Origin: Diploptera punctata | Lineage: Eukaryota > Arthropoda > Insecta > Blattodea > Blaberidae | Reading direction: 5' to 3' | DNA length: 64,000 bases | NCBI GenBank assembly: GCA_030220185.1 | Contig: JASPKZ010005703.1 | Span: 620,001-684,000, forward strand | Shown: positions 11,792-21,382 of the stretch, piece after piece | Layout of the letters: each line of letters starts with the position of its first letter | Position numbering within the stretch: position 1 is the stretch's first letter | The notes under the pieces: generated by a model | Database searches by the model: none | Seen by the model: only the letters and a program-made list of their open reading frames with translations | Told to the model about the DNA's origin: nothing | Program-made: the position numbers and the translations under genes

Positions 11792-12135
11792 GATCGGTTG
11801 ATTAATGTCTTTGATATCGTCCGATTCCCAAATAGCCAATTTTGTCGGTCCATCCAATCTTCTTGTTGTAGATGTTTCTCCTTCATATATAAATATATTC
11901 CCTGATTCCAGGAGGTTTTAGGTCTTCCTCTGCCTCGTCTTCCCTAAGGTTTCCATTCCAAAACAGATTTTGGTAGCCGGTCCTCTTCCATTCGCTGGAC
12001 ATGTCCGTACCATCGTAATTGCCGAGTTCTAATATAATCTAAACTAATGTCTTCATTTTCTCCCTTATAATTGAGTTCCTATTTTTTTTCCCCTTCTTGA
12101 AATTCTTGCTGTCCTTCGTATAAAATCCATTAGGA
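11700..12135 (-). mobile_element. LINE-G C-terminal fragment with TAA-repeat tail
   Basis: The reverse complement gives 'ENEDISLDYIRTRQLRWYGH', then 'VQRMEEDRLPKSVLEWKP', a stop, 'GRRGRGRPKTSW' and 'QQEDWMDRQNW'. This is a complete W-GH-RM-GRP-DR LINE tail. It runs directly into a (TAA)n tract at 11731-11792, which is probably the expanded 3' tail. Confidence 0.88.
11731..11792. repeat. (TAA)n microsatellite
   Basis: About twenty TAA units with one interruption, on the 3' side of the LINE-G fragment. Confidence 0.95.
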
Positions 12136-12179
12136 CTATATGTTCATATTTACAGTGGTGTTAAAAAGAATAAAATGTG

Positions 12180-12440
12180 TAAAAGAAGGGTTTCAGAACC
12201 TATCAAGAAAAAATATAAGAGCTATATCACAAACTGGGAAGCAATAAATGAAAACATATTAGAATTAATATATCTCTTTATGGTATAAGGTGCTCCATAT
12301 TAGGAATATATGGAATTAGTGAGAATGAAAATTATTTAATAAAAGATAAATTTTATAGTACATTAAATTATATTATAGATGAGATAGGGACCTCAAGAGA
12401 AATTATATTAGCTGGCGATTTCAACAGCAGAATCGGCAAA
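12180..12440 (+). mobile_element. LINE endonuclease-domain fragment
   Basis: In pieces the plus strand reads 'GIYGISENENYLIKDKFYS' and 'REIILAGDFNSRIGKENN'. G-D-F-N-x-R-x-G is the catalytic signature of the APE-type endonuclease of LINEs. Upstream blocks are in other frames. It stops at an (AAT)n tract, so no RT follows. It is the only endonuclease remnant I see in the window. Confidence 0.85.
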
Positions 12441-12517
12441 GAGAATAATAATAAAAATAATGATATAATAATGATAATGATGATGATGATAATAATAATA
12501 ATAATAATAATAATAGT
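12441..12517. repeat. (AAT)n / (GAT)n microsatellite
   Basis: Impure AAT and GAT repeats that cut off the endonuclease fragment. Confidence 0.9.
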
Positions 12518-12790
12518 TTTATTTTAGCTGACAGAGTTAAGGCTTAAGGCCTTGTCTACCGCTCTACCAGGTTTGAAAAATACAAAAATTATTCTTACAT
12601 CTAATTACAATAAAAATAAATATTAGGCCCTATATGGTATATCTACAATATAACTTATTTACAAATTATTTGATTTAATCTAGATTTAACAAATAAAATA
12701 TAAAATGTACAAAACATAAAAATAAAGAAAAAATAATGACATTGAATAAATTTAATTATCGAGAAAAATTAATTATTTAACAACAGGTAA
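12518..12790 (-). mobile_element. possible LINE 3' untranslated tail
   Basis: The motif TAGCTGACAGAGTTAAGGC beside an AAT-rich tract looks like the inverted 3' end of a LINE. A similar arrangement (TTTATTAGACAAAAAG, GTCCGTTACAATA) occurs at the 3' end of the LINE at 25563. No coding sequence. Confidence 0.3.
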
Positions 12791-12799
12791 TTGTATAAA

Positions 12800-13549
12800 C
12801 ATGACTTAAAAAATTGAGACTAGAAATAAATATCATTAAAACTAAATATATGGTCACAAGTAGAAATACATTATATAATGGAAATGGTCAGCTAATGACA
12901 AATGAGAGAAATATTGAAGAAGTGGCTGAATACAAATACCTAGGAACAATAATCACAAGTAGGAATGAGATGCACAAAGAAATTAAACATAGGCTCAATT
13001 CTATAAATGTATGCTATTATGCATTACAGAGACTCCTGCCGTCCCAACTGCTTTCAAAAAACGCTAAACTGAAAATATACATAAAACTGTCATTCTATGG
13101 ATATTATATGGATGCGAAACATGGACTCTTACTTTAAGAGATGAAAGGAGATTACGAGTATTTGAGAATAAAGTTCTTCAAATTTTTTGGACCAAAAAGA
13201 TGAACAGACAGGTGAATGGAGAAGATTCATAACAGTGAACTAAATGGTTTTTATAGGAAGCCAGATATAATGAGAACAGTTAAGTCTTGCAGTATGCGAT
13301 GGCAGGACATGTGGCACGACTGGGGAATGAAATAGATACATGGAAGCTTCTTGTAGGAAAACCACAAGGAAAACGCCCGGTTGGTAGACCAAGAATGAGG
13401 TGGGAGAATAACATTAACCATGATTTGAGGGAAGTGAGAATGATTGGAAAACATTAGCTCTAGATAGAGATGTATGGAGAGCTTATGTCAGGGCGGTCAT
13501 GAACTTACAGGTTCGATAAAGCGCCAGTGACTTAGTTAGTTAGTTAGTG
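12800..13549 (+). mobile_element. LINE-A copy, RT thumb to 3' end
   Basis: A 107-residue open stretch (12814-13137) begins 'RLEINIIKTKYMVTSRN' and contains 'AEYKYLGTIITSRNEM' and 'NVCYYALQRLLPSQLLSK'. It then frameshifts at the YGCETWT-equivalent ('YGYYMDAKHGLLL'). The rest of the tail follows in other frames to 'CAGTGACTTAGTTAGTTAG' at 13530-13549. It is one of the better preserved copies and runs opposite to the 9.9 kb copy. Confidence 0.9.
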
Positions 13550-13694
13550 ACTTAAAAGTATCAAGTGTGCGGCAAGCCTTGATATCTTGAGGAAGGAAAT
13601 TCTGGATAGGGCAGAGGCCACTGTGAATAAGTAGAATAAGAAGATGTGCTATGAAGAGGGATTGTTAGCAGACTTATCTTGTGACCTATTGTCA

Positions 13695-13930
13695 TTATTG
13701 TGTATCCACGAGCACAGACACATTTTGCACACAGGCCTCTTATTTTTTCGGGCAGTTATTTAACGTGCCCTAAATCTACAACTCGGTACCCACGAGTTAT
13801 TTACCGTCGGAAGTCCGCGAAGCTCAGGAATTTTACGCCCTTGAAAATCCATAAACCACGACCGGATGAACCCGCGAACTTCGGAACCAGATGTATGGTA
13901 ACGATCGGGAGCGATCGCTCGCTGAACAGT
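13695..13930 (-). mobile_element. SINE-4 copy
   Basis: On the minus strand: ATCTGGTTCCGAAGTTCGC, box B GGTTCATCC, then a body containing TGGATTTTCAAGGGCGTAAAA and CGTGGGTACCGAG. Related, more decayed copies lie at 30955-31085 and 34850-34960. Confidence 0.75.
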
Positions 13931-14288
13931 TTAATATTGATTTATTAAAAGTAATGAAACCCAACACATTACGAATTAAAATGTTGTAATATATAAAAAC
14001 TAAAATTGTCTTAGGAAATAGTAATAAATTCCGCCTCAGCTGCGCTTCGAGCGTAAACATAAACTATAAAACACCCATAAAATCTCATTTTCAACCATTT
14101 AACACAAAATATATCACGTTCCCATTTTTCAATTAACGCATTAAGTGGAATGATCAGATTCTCCATTTGAAGAATCTTGTTTCTATCAGAATTTTGTCTG
14201 ACGTAAAGAGAGTGAACGCGGGATGACACGGCATTAGTTCGCAAATTATCCACAAATGAAGCAGGTCAATGTTCCGCTGTTTCGGATA
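13931..14288. other. no recognised gene; an 80-residue open frame on minus
   Basis: The minus frame 14253-14011 ('MDNLRTNAVSSRVHSLYVRQ' ...) contains 'ENLIIPLNALIEKWERDIF'. I do not recognise it and see no splice or promoter context. It may be an unknown repeat-encoded peptide or chance. Confidence 0.3.
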
Positions 14289-14444
14289 CTAAGTGCAGTT
14301 TATAAATAAGAATTTGACCACATTCAGCTATATTTTATTTCGTCTAAGACTAATTAAAGATGAAGAAAGATTGTAAAAAATATAGGTAGACAGTAAAACT
14401 GTGAATAATACCTCGTATAAACTGTAGATATAGATTTTTTCCAG

Positions 14445-14517
14445 AAATATGGAAAACAGAATTAGCGTCAGATTTAATAGCAATAGCCAAAGCAATAATA
14501 GTTTGGGAAAAACATAA
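14445..14517 (+). other. exon-like segment, tandem unit 1
   Basis: Follows a polypyrimidine-AG (TTTTTTCCAG). In one frame it is open: IWKTELASDLIAIAKAIIVW and on. The donor GTAAGT of other units is replaced here by ATACAG, so it could not splice normally. Exon status is a hypothesis. Confidence 0.3.
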
Positions 14518-14672
14518 ATACAGCTTTAAAGCCTACACAACAATTCGTCCACACTCAACAATTTCTTATTTCCTCTCAGACCAAGCAATAACAAAGTATG
14601 ATTGTAGTAAATGTAAGTAGAAGATATAGTAAAATTGTGATAATATAAACTGTAGATATACGTTTTTTCCAG

Positions 14673-14723
14673 AAATACGATTAACAGAAATAGCGCTAGA
14701 TCCAACAATGGATTGGAAATAAT
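14673..14723 (+). other. exon-like segment, tandem unit 2
   Basis: Acceptor-like TTTTTTCCAG, then IRLTEIALDPTMDWK, then a stop just before donor-like GTAAGTG at 14724. An internal deletion relative to units 1, 3 and 4 removes about six codons. Confidence 0.3.
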
Positions 14724-14764
14724 GTAAGTGCAGCTTATACACAACAATTCGACCACATTCAACA

Positions 14765-14919
14765 ATGATGATCTTGCAGAAGATTTCCGGGCTGTTGGCC
14801 GTGGTCTTGAGGCTTGTAGTTCCCCAACGTTTCGCCAGAGACTGCGTCCGGCAAACGTTGGGGAACTACAAGCCTCAAGACCACGGCAACAGCCCGGAAA
14901 TCTTCTGCAAGATCATCAT
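14765..14919. mobile_element. foldback element, ~67-bp arms
   Basis: The arms ATGATGATCTTGCAGAAG ... CCCCAACGTTT and their reverse complement differ by one extra G in the left arm (GTTGGCCGTGG versus GTTGCCGTGG). The loop is CGCCAGAGACTGCGTCCGGC. GC-richer than its host array, so clearly inserted. The GCGAAACGTTGGGG text at the arm tip resembles ends of Penelope-like elements, which is a weak clue. Confidence 0.9.
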
Positions 14920-15058
14920 AGTAACTCCGGCCGTGAAAGCCTAAGGCAATACATTAAACTATATTTATCTCGTGTGAGATAAAGCAATAATAAAGTAAGA
15001 TTGTAAGAAATATAAGTAGGTAAGAATAATGTAAACTGTATATATAGAATTTTTCCAG

Positions 15059-15125
15059 AAATATGGGTAACAGAAATAGCAGTAAATCCAATAGAAGTAG
15101 CTAAAGTAACAATAGTTTTGAAAGG
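15059..15125 (+). other. exon-like segment, tandem unit 3
   Basis: Acceptor-like TTTTTCCAG, then the open frame IWVTEIAVNPIEVAKVTIVL and GTAAGTG at 15126. This is the only unit with acceptor, open frame and a consensus donor all intact. Confidence 0.35.
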
Positions 15126-15275
15126 GTAAGTGCAGCTTATACACACGAATTCGACGGCATTCAACAATTTCTTACCATCAATGAGACAAAGCAATAATAA
15201 AGTAAGATTGTAAGAAATATAAGTAGACAGATATAGTAAAATTGTGAAAAATGTGAACTGTATTTTTTTTTTCAG

Positions 15276-15336
15276 AAATACGGATAACAGAAATAGAGCT
15301 AGATTCAATTGGAGTAGCTAAAGCAACAATGATATG
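15276..15336 (+). other. exon-like segment, tandem unit 4
   Basis: Acceptor-like TTTTTTTTCAG, then IRITEIELDSIGVAKATMIW and GGTAAT, with a MITE inserted a few bases downstream that displaces the original donor region. Confidence 0.3.
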
Positions 15337-15342
15337 GTAATA

Positions 15343-15797
15343 CAGGGTGTCTAGTAAATTACAAACATGAAATTCCCGACTATTTACCGGTGTTTTCATG
15401 ACATCAAAGAATAATTTCCCAGTTGTTTGGGTGCTAAATTGAATTAATTCTGTAAAGTTAGTTTTATAAGTATGTGTAAGTAATAAACACATTCAATTTA
15501 AAACTATGTGTGCTCAATTATTGTTTTGTAACACGATATCGTGTTGGCAAATGCAGGCATTTCTTTAGCGGTGGCAGCTTGACTTGACCAAACATATGCT
15601 ATAGTTTCATAAACACTTCCTCCAAGAAATATTCCAATATCTGTAAAATTTTGTAATGTGGTTTAACGATTTCGATTCTTTTCATTTGAATACAAGATAT
15701 GTGCATATATGTTCACGAATTCTTCTGTTTCCCGGTTGCTTTCAAATTCCCGACTTATTCGCGGTTTTCAAGATTTTCCCGACTCTTGGACACCCTG
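15343..15797. mobile_element. TA-flanked MITE (Tc1/mariner-like)
   Basis: The termini CAGGGTGTC and GACACCCTG are exact inverted repeats flanked by TA at 15341-15342 and 15798-15799. The subterminal regions carry AAATTCCCGAC-type repeats in both orientations. CAGGGTGTC with a TA duplication is typical of Tc1/mariner-superfamily elements. 455 bp with no transposase. Confidence 0.82.
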
Positions 15798-15879
15798 TAA
15801 TAATATAAGTGCAGCTTATATATAAGAATTCAACAATTTGTTATCTCGTCTGAGACAAAGTATATATATAGATTATAAG

Positions 15880-16600
15880 GGATATAAGGACCCCTAAGAC
15901 TTGGACATTGTTCAGTTATCTCAGAGGTAAGAGAGGAGATGGAGTAAGATGATGAAGAAGAGAATGGAATGGAGTGGAACGGAGTTGATGGATGTCGACG
16001 TGTCACATCTAATCTGGACACACATTTAGTGGCTAGCTTATGCAAATGTTATACCGGCCACAAGATAACACAGCCACTAGGTACAGAGAAAAAAAAATAC
16101 AAATTACGTTATAGACGCGCACCACGGCCGATAAGAGCGCTAGCCCGCTCGGTCTTATCTTCTTTTTAGAGCTAGGGGTCTGTCCGTACGCCTCGCTTTT
16201 CGATTTTTGTGTGTTTTATATATAAATTTGTATGTCTAATCTCCACTAGCCGACAAATCAAAGCATTTTGTTCCCATTGTAACTGTAGAATGTTAAGGAA
16301 ATGCTGCAATTGTGTTCAACCCTCTTTTGTTTAGTCATCGCGGATTTATACCTATTCCACTTCAAGTGCCATCAAGATGCTTGCATTCATTTTGCAGAAA
16401 AATTGCTAAAAATTAGTAGATTTCTTTTAAAACTTCTACTAAGGAATAATGAAGTTTGTTCAGCCCAGTTTTGTCACAGGTTAGGTCGTCATTGGCACAT
16501 TCAATTACAACAAGAATTGTTTCGTTATTCAAACTCAATAACAAACTTCCTTATTCTAAACTTTACAATTTTATCTTACCGTCATCTCATAAACGTTTAT
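15880..16600. other. no gene or recognised repeat
   Basis: Contains a GC-richer patch (16110-16200) and a 139-residue Leu-rich open frame running into the palindrome at 16609. It has no recognisable domain and I treat it as chance. Confidence 0.45.
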
Positions 16601-16608
16601 ATATATAT

Positions 16609-16688
16609 ATATGGTATGATAAGAAAAATAAATGCCTGGACGGGATTCGAATCCCGTCCAGGCATTTATTTTTCTTATCATACCATAT
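16609..16688. repeat. perfect 80-bp palindrome, no spacer
   Basis: Two 40-bp arms are exact reverse complements with the centre between 16648 and 16649 (GGGATTC/GAATCCC). The centre CGGGATTCGAATCCCG equals a tRNA T-arm stem-loop, flanked by TGCCTGGA/TCCAGGCA. An (AT)n tract precedes it. Confidence 0.97.
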
Positions 16689-16859
16689 TAAGCTTGCATT
16701 ACTCAATGTTAAACATTTAATTATAACATATCTATATATATCGGAACAGGCAACTCTTGCCTAAACCAGAAGTGAAGAAGAAGGTATATATATATTAGTT
16801 TACCATATTGTACTATTTTTTTAGTGTACCATTCAAAAGTTTAAATGTCTACATGTTTG

Positions 16860-17205
16860 TTTTTCTTCTTCTTCTTCCTTCCAAGTATTAGGTCAAGGCC
16901 TGTTACGATCCTATAGAAAATTTTCCCTCCAGCGTTTCATAGGACGGCCCAGAGATCTTCGTCCTCTTGGTATATAATTATGGACAGCTTTGGGGATCCG
17001 ATTTGAACTCCTTCTTTCAAGATGGTGTTTCCAATTTAATTGGTACTGTTTAATATATTCCAAAATTGGCGTAGTCTTCAATTCTTTTAAGATAATGGTG
17101 TTCCTTCTCCGTTCCCATCTGGTGTAACCCGCTGTTTTGCGCATGAATCTCATTTCACAAGCCGTTATTCTGCTATTCTCTCATATTTGTTTTTGAAACT
17201 AAAAG
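16860..17205 (-). mobile_element. LINE-D C-terminal fragment
   Basis: The reverse complement reads 'RITACEMRFMRKTAGYTRWE', then 'RNTIILKELKTTPILEYIK', 'YQLNWKHHLERRSSNRIPK' and 'PRGRRSLGRPMKRWRENFL'. This is a good match to the M-x-F-x-R-x-x-AGYT ... W-x-x-H-L-x-R ... GRP-x-KRW tail. It ends in (GAA)n. No frameshift across the 80-residue core. Confidence 0.9.
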
Positions 17206-17460
17206 ATATGCTTTTGAAAGTAAGGAGTTCTGAAGGATGTTTCTAAAAGATCGTAAAAATCGCGAAAGTTTGCTCATTTTATAATATGTTACTAGTTTAT
17301 CATGTGAAAAATACTAATTTTAATAAAATAATTAGGGGAAAAGCTAGTTCTCACATAGCCCAAGATGTCATTTTATATTAACCCTAATATCAGTAAAAAC
17401 TAATTTTCTTATAGCCCAACCTGTAATTTTATATTAACTCTAGCATTATCAAGTTGTAAG

Positions 17461-17770
17461 GCGTATCCGTGGCGAAGCGGTTAGACGCTCGCCTCTCACC
17501 GCTGGGGTCTCGAAATCGAGTCTCGGTCGCTCCATCTGGGTTTCGTGGTGGACGAAACGGAGCTTGGGCAGGTTTTTTCTCGGGGTTTCTCCCGTTTCCC
17601 CCTGTCAAAATTTCATTCCACCATTTCTCCACACTCATCTCATCTATTTCGTTTCATTTTATTCATCTGCCCACATGATGGTGCGTCAGGGTGTGGTCGG
17701 CCGGCACCCTTATCTTTAATCTCATCACATCCCTCGATCCGACCCTGAGTGAACACGAGTTGAGGATAAT
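17461..17770 (+). mobile_element. SINE-3 copy with 17-bp target duplication
   Basis: The tRNA-like head has box A TGGCGAAGCGGTTAGACGC and box B near AATCGAGTCTC. The body contains GACGAAACGGAGCTTGG, ATGGTGCGTCAGG and GGCCGGCACCC. It is flanked by CATTATCAAGTTGTAAG (17444-17460) and CATTATTAAGTTGTAAG (17771-17787), one mismatch in 17, which fixes both ends. Its sister copy is at 22336. Confidence 0.93.
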
Positions 17771-17789
17771 CATTATTAAGTTGTAAGAT

Positions 17790-18360
17790 GGCATGTGGGT
17801 GTCTAAGGAATATAAATAATTTATTTTACTCTGTTTGCTGTCATAACATCAGAAACATTCTAAAATATACAACATTGAAAATGGCCTGTATGAGAAATAG
17901 TGTCTATGCATGTTCTTTAGATTAATACGTGTTTAAACTTAGTCTTTACTTGAAGACTATTAAGTGATTAACGACTGCAGGGAAATATTACGGAGATGTA
18001 AAGTTACGAATAAAAGAACTTAGTTTGTTTACAAAATGCCAGCGACTGGCTCAGGCAATGTCAAGGTAATGATGCCTATTGCTATGTGTATATGGATATT
18101 ATCTGCTTACTCTGACAACTGATACATACTGCAAACTTACATATTCACAAGTATATTAATTAATCTATTGTTCAGAACTGAAATGTTGTCTATGTTAACT
18201 GTAGATTTTATGGTCGTGACGTAATTGCCGTACTCCAGTCAACATTAGTCGCGCAGTACTTGCAAGCAAGTAAACATACTATTTCCCTACAGTCTGGTGA
18301 TCAGCAAAAACACTGTTGCAAACAACAAATAAAACTAAAAATAAAGTAATAAAAAGATAA
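17790..18360. other. no gene or recognised repeat
   Basis: AT-rich, with no long frame, box B or repeat partner that I could find. Confidence 0.5.
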
Positions 18361-18364
18361 AATG

Positions 18365-18672
18365 TAAAGTGATACCACGACAGACCTATGGGGGCCCTTA
18401 GGATAAGAGGAAGCTAAGGATCCCATTTTCTAGACAATTGGGAATCAAGATGTGAAGCTAGTGTCAGTTATTCGTAACGGCCGATTTTACCCCCTAAACA
18501 TAGTCTGATACTCATTTCAGTAAAAAGTTGAGTAAACCCCAGGGCCATGGTGTCACCAGAATGTTCACGCAGTTTAAAAATGCTGACCTAACCGGGATTC
18601 GAAATCTTAACCTTCCGACTTGTAGTGCATTTCGTAACCAACTAGGCTATAGGGTGATGTGCCCCTATAACC
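18365..18672 (-). mobile_element. SINE-1 copy, diverged
   Basis: On the minus strand: a head like TAGCCTAGTTGGTTACG (box A region), GGAAGGTTAAGATTTCGAATC, then CAGCATTTTTAAACTG and CACCATGGCCCTGGGG. This is the same order as the well-preserved copy at 36598. The tail reaches GGGGGCCCTTAGG near 18395. Confidence 0.75.
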
Positions 18673-18679
18673 CTAACAA

Positions 18680-19035
18680 CATATTATTGAATATAATGTA
18701 TGAATATTCGTTCATAATAACCTGCTTTGTAGTGTTTGCAAAATAAAAACCCTACCTTACTCTAAGAGCTATTTAAAATATGTTTAATTTCAAGTACTTT
18801 TTATGGATAATAACTACTAGAATTTTTTTGGTTTGTTTGGAAGAATTTTGTTCCATCAATTTTCAAATCTACGCCATCAGTAATTAAACGGGAAACAATA
18901 ATCGCTAACGTAAGTTAGCTGTTAAACTCCGGGGGATGACGTTGTGCACGATAAAGAGTTTTAACCGCATGACCCAAATGCAAACTGAGATATCTGAAGA
19001 ATTATTATTGGGAATCACAGTTTTTATTTTTCGCG
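18680..19035. other. no gene or recognised repeat
   Basis: Nothing coding or repetitive recognised. Confidence 0.5.
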
Positions 19036-19036
19036 T

Positions 19037-19575
19037 TATATTACACTGGTCAACATGCTTTTTGTCTCATGAGTACCAGTAGTTGTACTTATTGCAGTTT
19101 TTTATCGTTTTCAAATACGTATTCGGAATTTCTACATCACCCACACTTTTTTTAATTTTAATTTCAATTAATGGATTTGAATTATTACTTTTAATAAACG
19201 TTTTTCGTCCATTCGTCCATTGTAAAATAAAACCAAATGAGCTAACTCAGCAGATTTCAGCTATGGAAAAGAGATATTAAGACAAATGGAATCCTAATAT
19301 GCTGGCCGATTATTGTTGGACCATCAAGAGGCGAAATATAGCAGAAAATCGTCATTTCTTACTTTCTAGGCGAGTCCGAATGTTCGAATATTGTGTAGTT
19401 ACGAATGTAGAAAATATTAAAGTGTTTGAAATTATAAATGCCTGTTTCTTAAACCTTGAGTGGAGAAAAACTGATCTATTTGAATTCAGGAGAAAAAATA
19501 CTATCAGAATCACATATTTTTCTTTCTAACACAAAAAAAAAGTTTGTTTTGTTGCTTAGTGTTATTTGCCAGACA
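19037..19575 (+). repeat. dispersed repeat R3, copy 1
   Basis: About 90% like 50494-51060 in the same orientation. It holds a coding-like stretch near 19263-19335: 'MEKRY', a stop, 'WNPNMLADYCWTIKR'. The sister copy reads through it. An 11-14 bp deletion after IKR distinguishes this copy. I do not recognise the family. Confidence 0.8.
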
Positions 19576-19808
19576 TATTAGAAAGAGCATCACAAATCCA
19601 CTTAGTTTTCCCGTGTTGTCCCAGGCAATATGCAAACTTCATAAGCTAAATTATAGACGACAAATTACTATATTTATTTAATGAAGGCCATTCCACATGG
19701 GTCATTAGCTTTACAATAACAATAACACAATAAGAAGATATTTGAGAAATAAGACCATAAGGGAAACGCATTTGAAATTTTACAACAGTAGCCGTTCCAA
19801 TGTTAATA

Positions 19809-19816
19809 TAGGCCTA
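19809..19816. other. TAGGCCTA octamer, insertion in LINE-B
   Basis: Changes the expected ATA TAC GGG (I-Y-G) to ATA TAG GCC TAC GGG and creates a stop codon. Removal of six bases restores the Y-G-S-x-x-W motif. Confidence 0.8.
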
Positions 19817-19902
19817 CGGGTCTCAGACTTGGCGCTTAACGATCTCTGATAAACATAAAACTGAAACAATAGAAATGAGATTCTCGAGATCCATTGGAGG
19901 TG

Positions 19903-19910
19903 TAGGCCTA
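19903..19910. other. TAGGCCTA octamer, second insertion in the same LINE-B
   Basis: Adds Gly-Leu between GGV and PLRDQKRS. Other LINE-B copies have no residues at this place. Confidence 0.75.
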
Positions 19911-20009
19911 CCTTTAAGAGATCAAAAGAGAAGTCAAGATATCAGAGATGAATTACAAGTATATAATATAAACGAGAGAATATACACAAATCAATGTAAA
20001 TGAAACAAT

Positions 20010-20285
20010 AATAATACAATAAGAGAAGAAATTATGAATGCAGAAAAGGATATTGTACAAGAGATTGAAGAAATCCAACTAATATGCTATGGACATATAA
20101 TGAGAAGAAGGGACACAAAAACAAACAAAGAAGTATTGAAATGGATACCTCCTGGAAAAGTGAAACGTGGTATACCAAAGCCAACGTGGATAAATCGAGT
20201 TCACGACAACACGAAAAAGAGAAATATGACAGAAGCAGACACACAAGATCGGGAAGTGTGGAAGAAAATATATATATATTTTTTT
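20010..20285 (+). mobile_element. LINE-E type C-terminal fragment
   Basis: Open from about 20010: 'REEIMNAEKDIVQEIEEIQL', then 'YGHIMRR', 'EVLKWIPPGKVKRG' and 'MTEADTQDREVWKKI', ending at an (AT)n tract. The W-x-PPGK-x-KRG and EAD-x-QDRE-W motifs make it a different family from the LINE-B piece it directly follows. The junction is therefore a composite. Confidence 0.85.
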
Positions 20286-20289
20286 TTGG

Positions 20290-21220
20290 TTGAAGATACC
20301 TGTGTAAATAACAGAAACAATCATATTAATAAAAAATAAAAAAAAGTTAAATTGTTTGAATATATACAAAGAATGCCTACGCCTCGCGATTCTACCAACC
20401 TCTTTTTTATAACATTGAGTTTGAAAGTTTTGAGTGACTATATCGACATTCCTTTGCCCGGGCCCATAGAAGGCAAAGATTAATCCACCTTTACTTTATA
20501 AATTACTTAACATATAGTACTGAATGCTAAACAGTATTATAATCGTGGAAGCTAGAAGGAAAAAGGGGATTAATTTGGCTTGAGAATGCTTTAGAATATA
20601 TATCTCGATACAAAAACATGACTAGCTACACAATTAGTAAACATACGTTAACTGAAAAAAGTAACTTTTAATGAGAATCATGAGTCAGATAATTGAAATA
20701 CAAACAATATAACAAAATTTATCTTCTTGACCACTGAAAGAAAAGATATGAATGAAATAATATAAATTAACAAACTCGGTCATCAATAATTCAAAAAGTC
20801 AACAATAATATCCATACATACATACATACACACAATCCAGTCCAGCCGAGGGCTAGGGTTCACAGTCCTGGTTGCCCTACTCTGGCTTGTGGGAATGAAG
20901 AAACCAAACAGCTCCCTTGAGCTACAGTCGACCTGACCACGACGATCCCAAAGTTGATGATGACGCTGATACTAACTTGCACAGCTTATTTGAGGCTTTC
21001 GATAACAAGGGGAAGATGCGCAGTGACACGCAGCGCATAAAGAAGGAAGGGGGAGGTACGTAGGAGAGAGGACAACGAAGACAGGAATTTGGCACTGTTC
21101 TATAACATCACTGTAGAGGGAAGACACGATGACATAGTTATTACGTAGTTGTTACGTAATTTTCACGTACCGAAAAAGTGATTTCGGTACATGCCAAATA
21201 ATCGTTTATAAAAGCAGATA
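20290..21220. other. no gene recognised
   Basis: AT-rich to 20820, a short (CATA)n tract at 20812-20832, then a GC-richer unexplained block (20835-21080) containing CAGTCCAGCCGAGGGC and GACCACGACGATCCC. This could be untranslated retroelement sequence. No domain seen. Confidence 0.4.
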
Positions 21221-21224
21221 TTTT

Positions 21225-21360
21225 ATTATAGACTTGAATGCCGAAGAAATGTAGGAAGACCGAAACGACGTTGGAAGGATGACCTGTAATATATTGTGCA
21301 GCTGGGAGCTGAACGGGCCAATAGGCCCATTCCTTGAAGATGATGACGATGATGATGATT
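21225..21360 (+). mobile_element. LINE-B-like 3' end
   Basis: The plus strand reads 'RRNVGRPKRRWKDDL', a stop, 'LGAERANRPIP', then a (GAT)n tail. Compare 'GRRNVGRPKKRW' at 45660 and the GATGATGATGATGAT tail there. About 40 codons survive. Confidence 0.8.
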
Positions 21361-21382
21361 GATGATAATAATAAATTCGATA

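Larger units (their letters stand above)
14290..15875 (+). repeat. tandem array of ~225-bp units, two insertions
   Basis: Four full units and one partial unit begin with GTGCAGCTTATAC (at about 14294, 14520, 14728, 15131 and 15810). Each continues through AATTCGACCACATTCAACAA, GCAATAATAAAGTAAGATTG, TTTTTTCCAGAAATACGG and a 3' AATAATGTAAGTG. Unit 3 is interrupted by a foldback (14765-14919) and the unit 4/5 border by a TA-flanked MITE (15343-15797). Units differ by substitutions and small indels, so the array is not recent. Confidence 0.88.
19725..20005 (+). mobile_element. LINE-B C-terminal fragment with two GGCCTA insertions
   Basis: The frame reads 'VAVPMLI', a stop, 'YGSQTWRLTISDKHKTETIE', then 'MRFSRSIGGV' and 'QKRSQDIRDELQVYNINERI'. 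With the hexamers at 19809-19816 and 19903-19910 discounted, it aligns without gaps over 61 residues to the copies at 45.4 and 57.55 kb. Upstream 'RNKTIRETHLKFYN' is in frame but for a 2-bp deletion. Confidence 0.9.

Noticed and set aside
16301..16720. 139-codon open frame
   Set aside because: It runs through an (AT)n tract and the 80-bp palindrome, and has no domain or conserved context.
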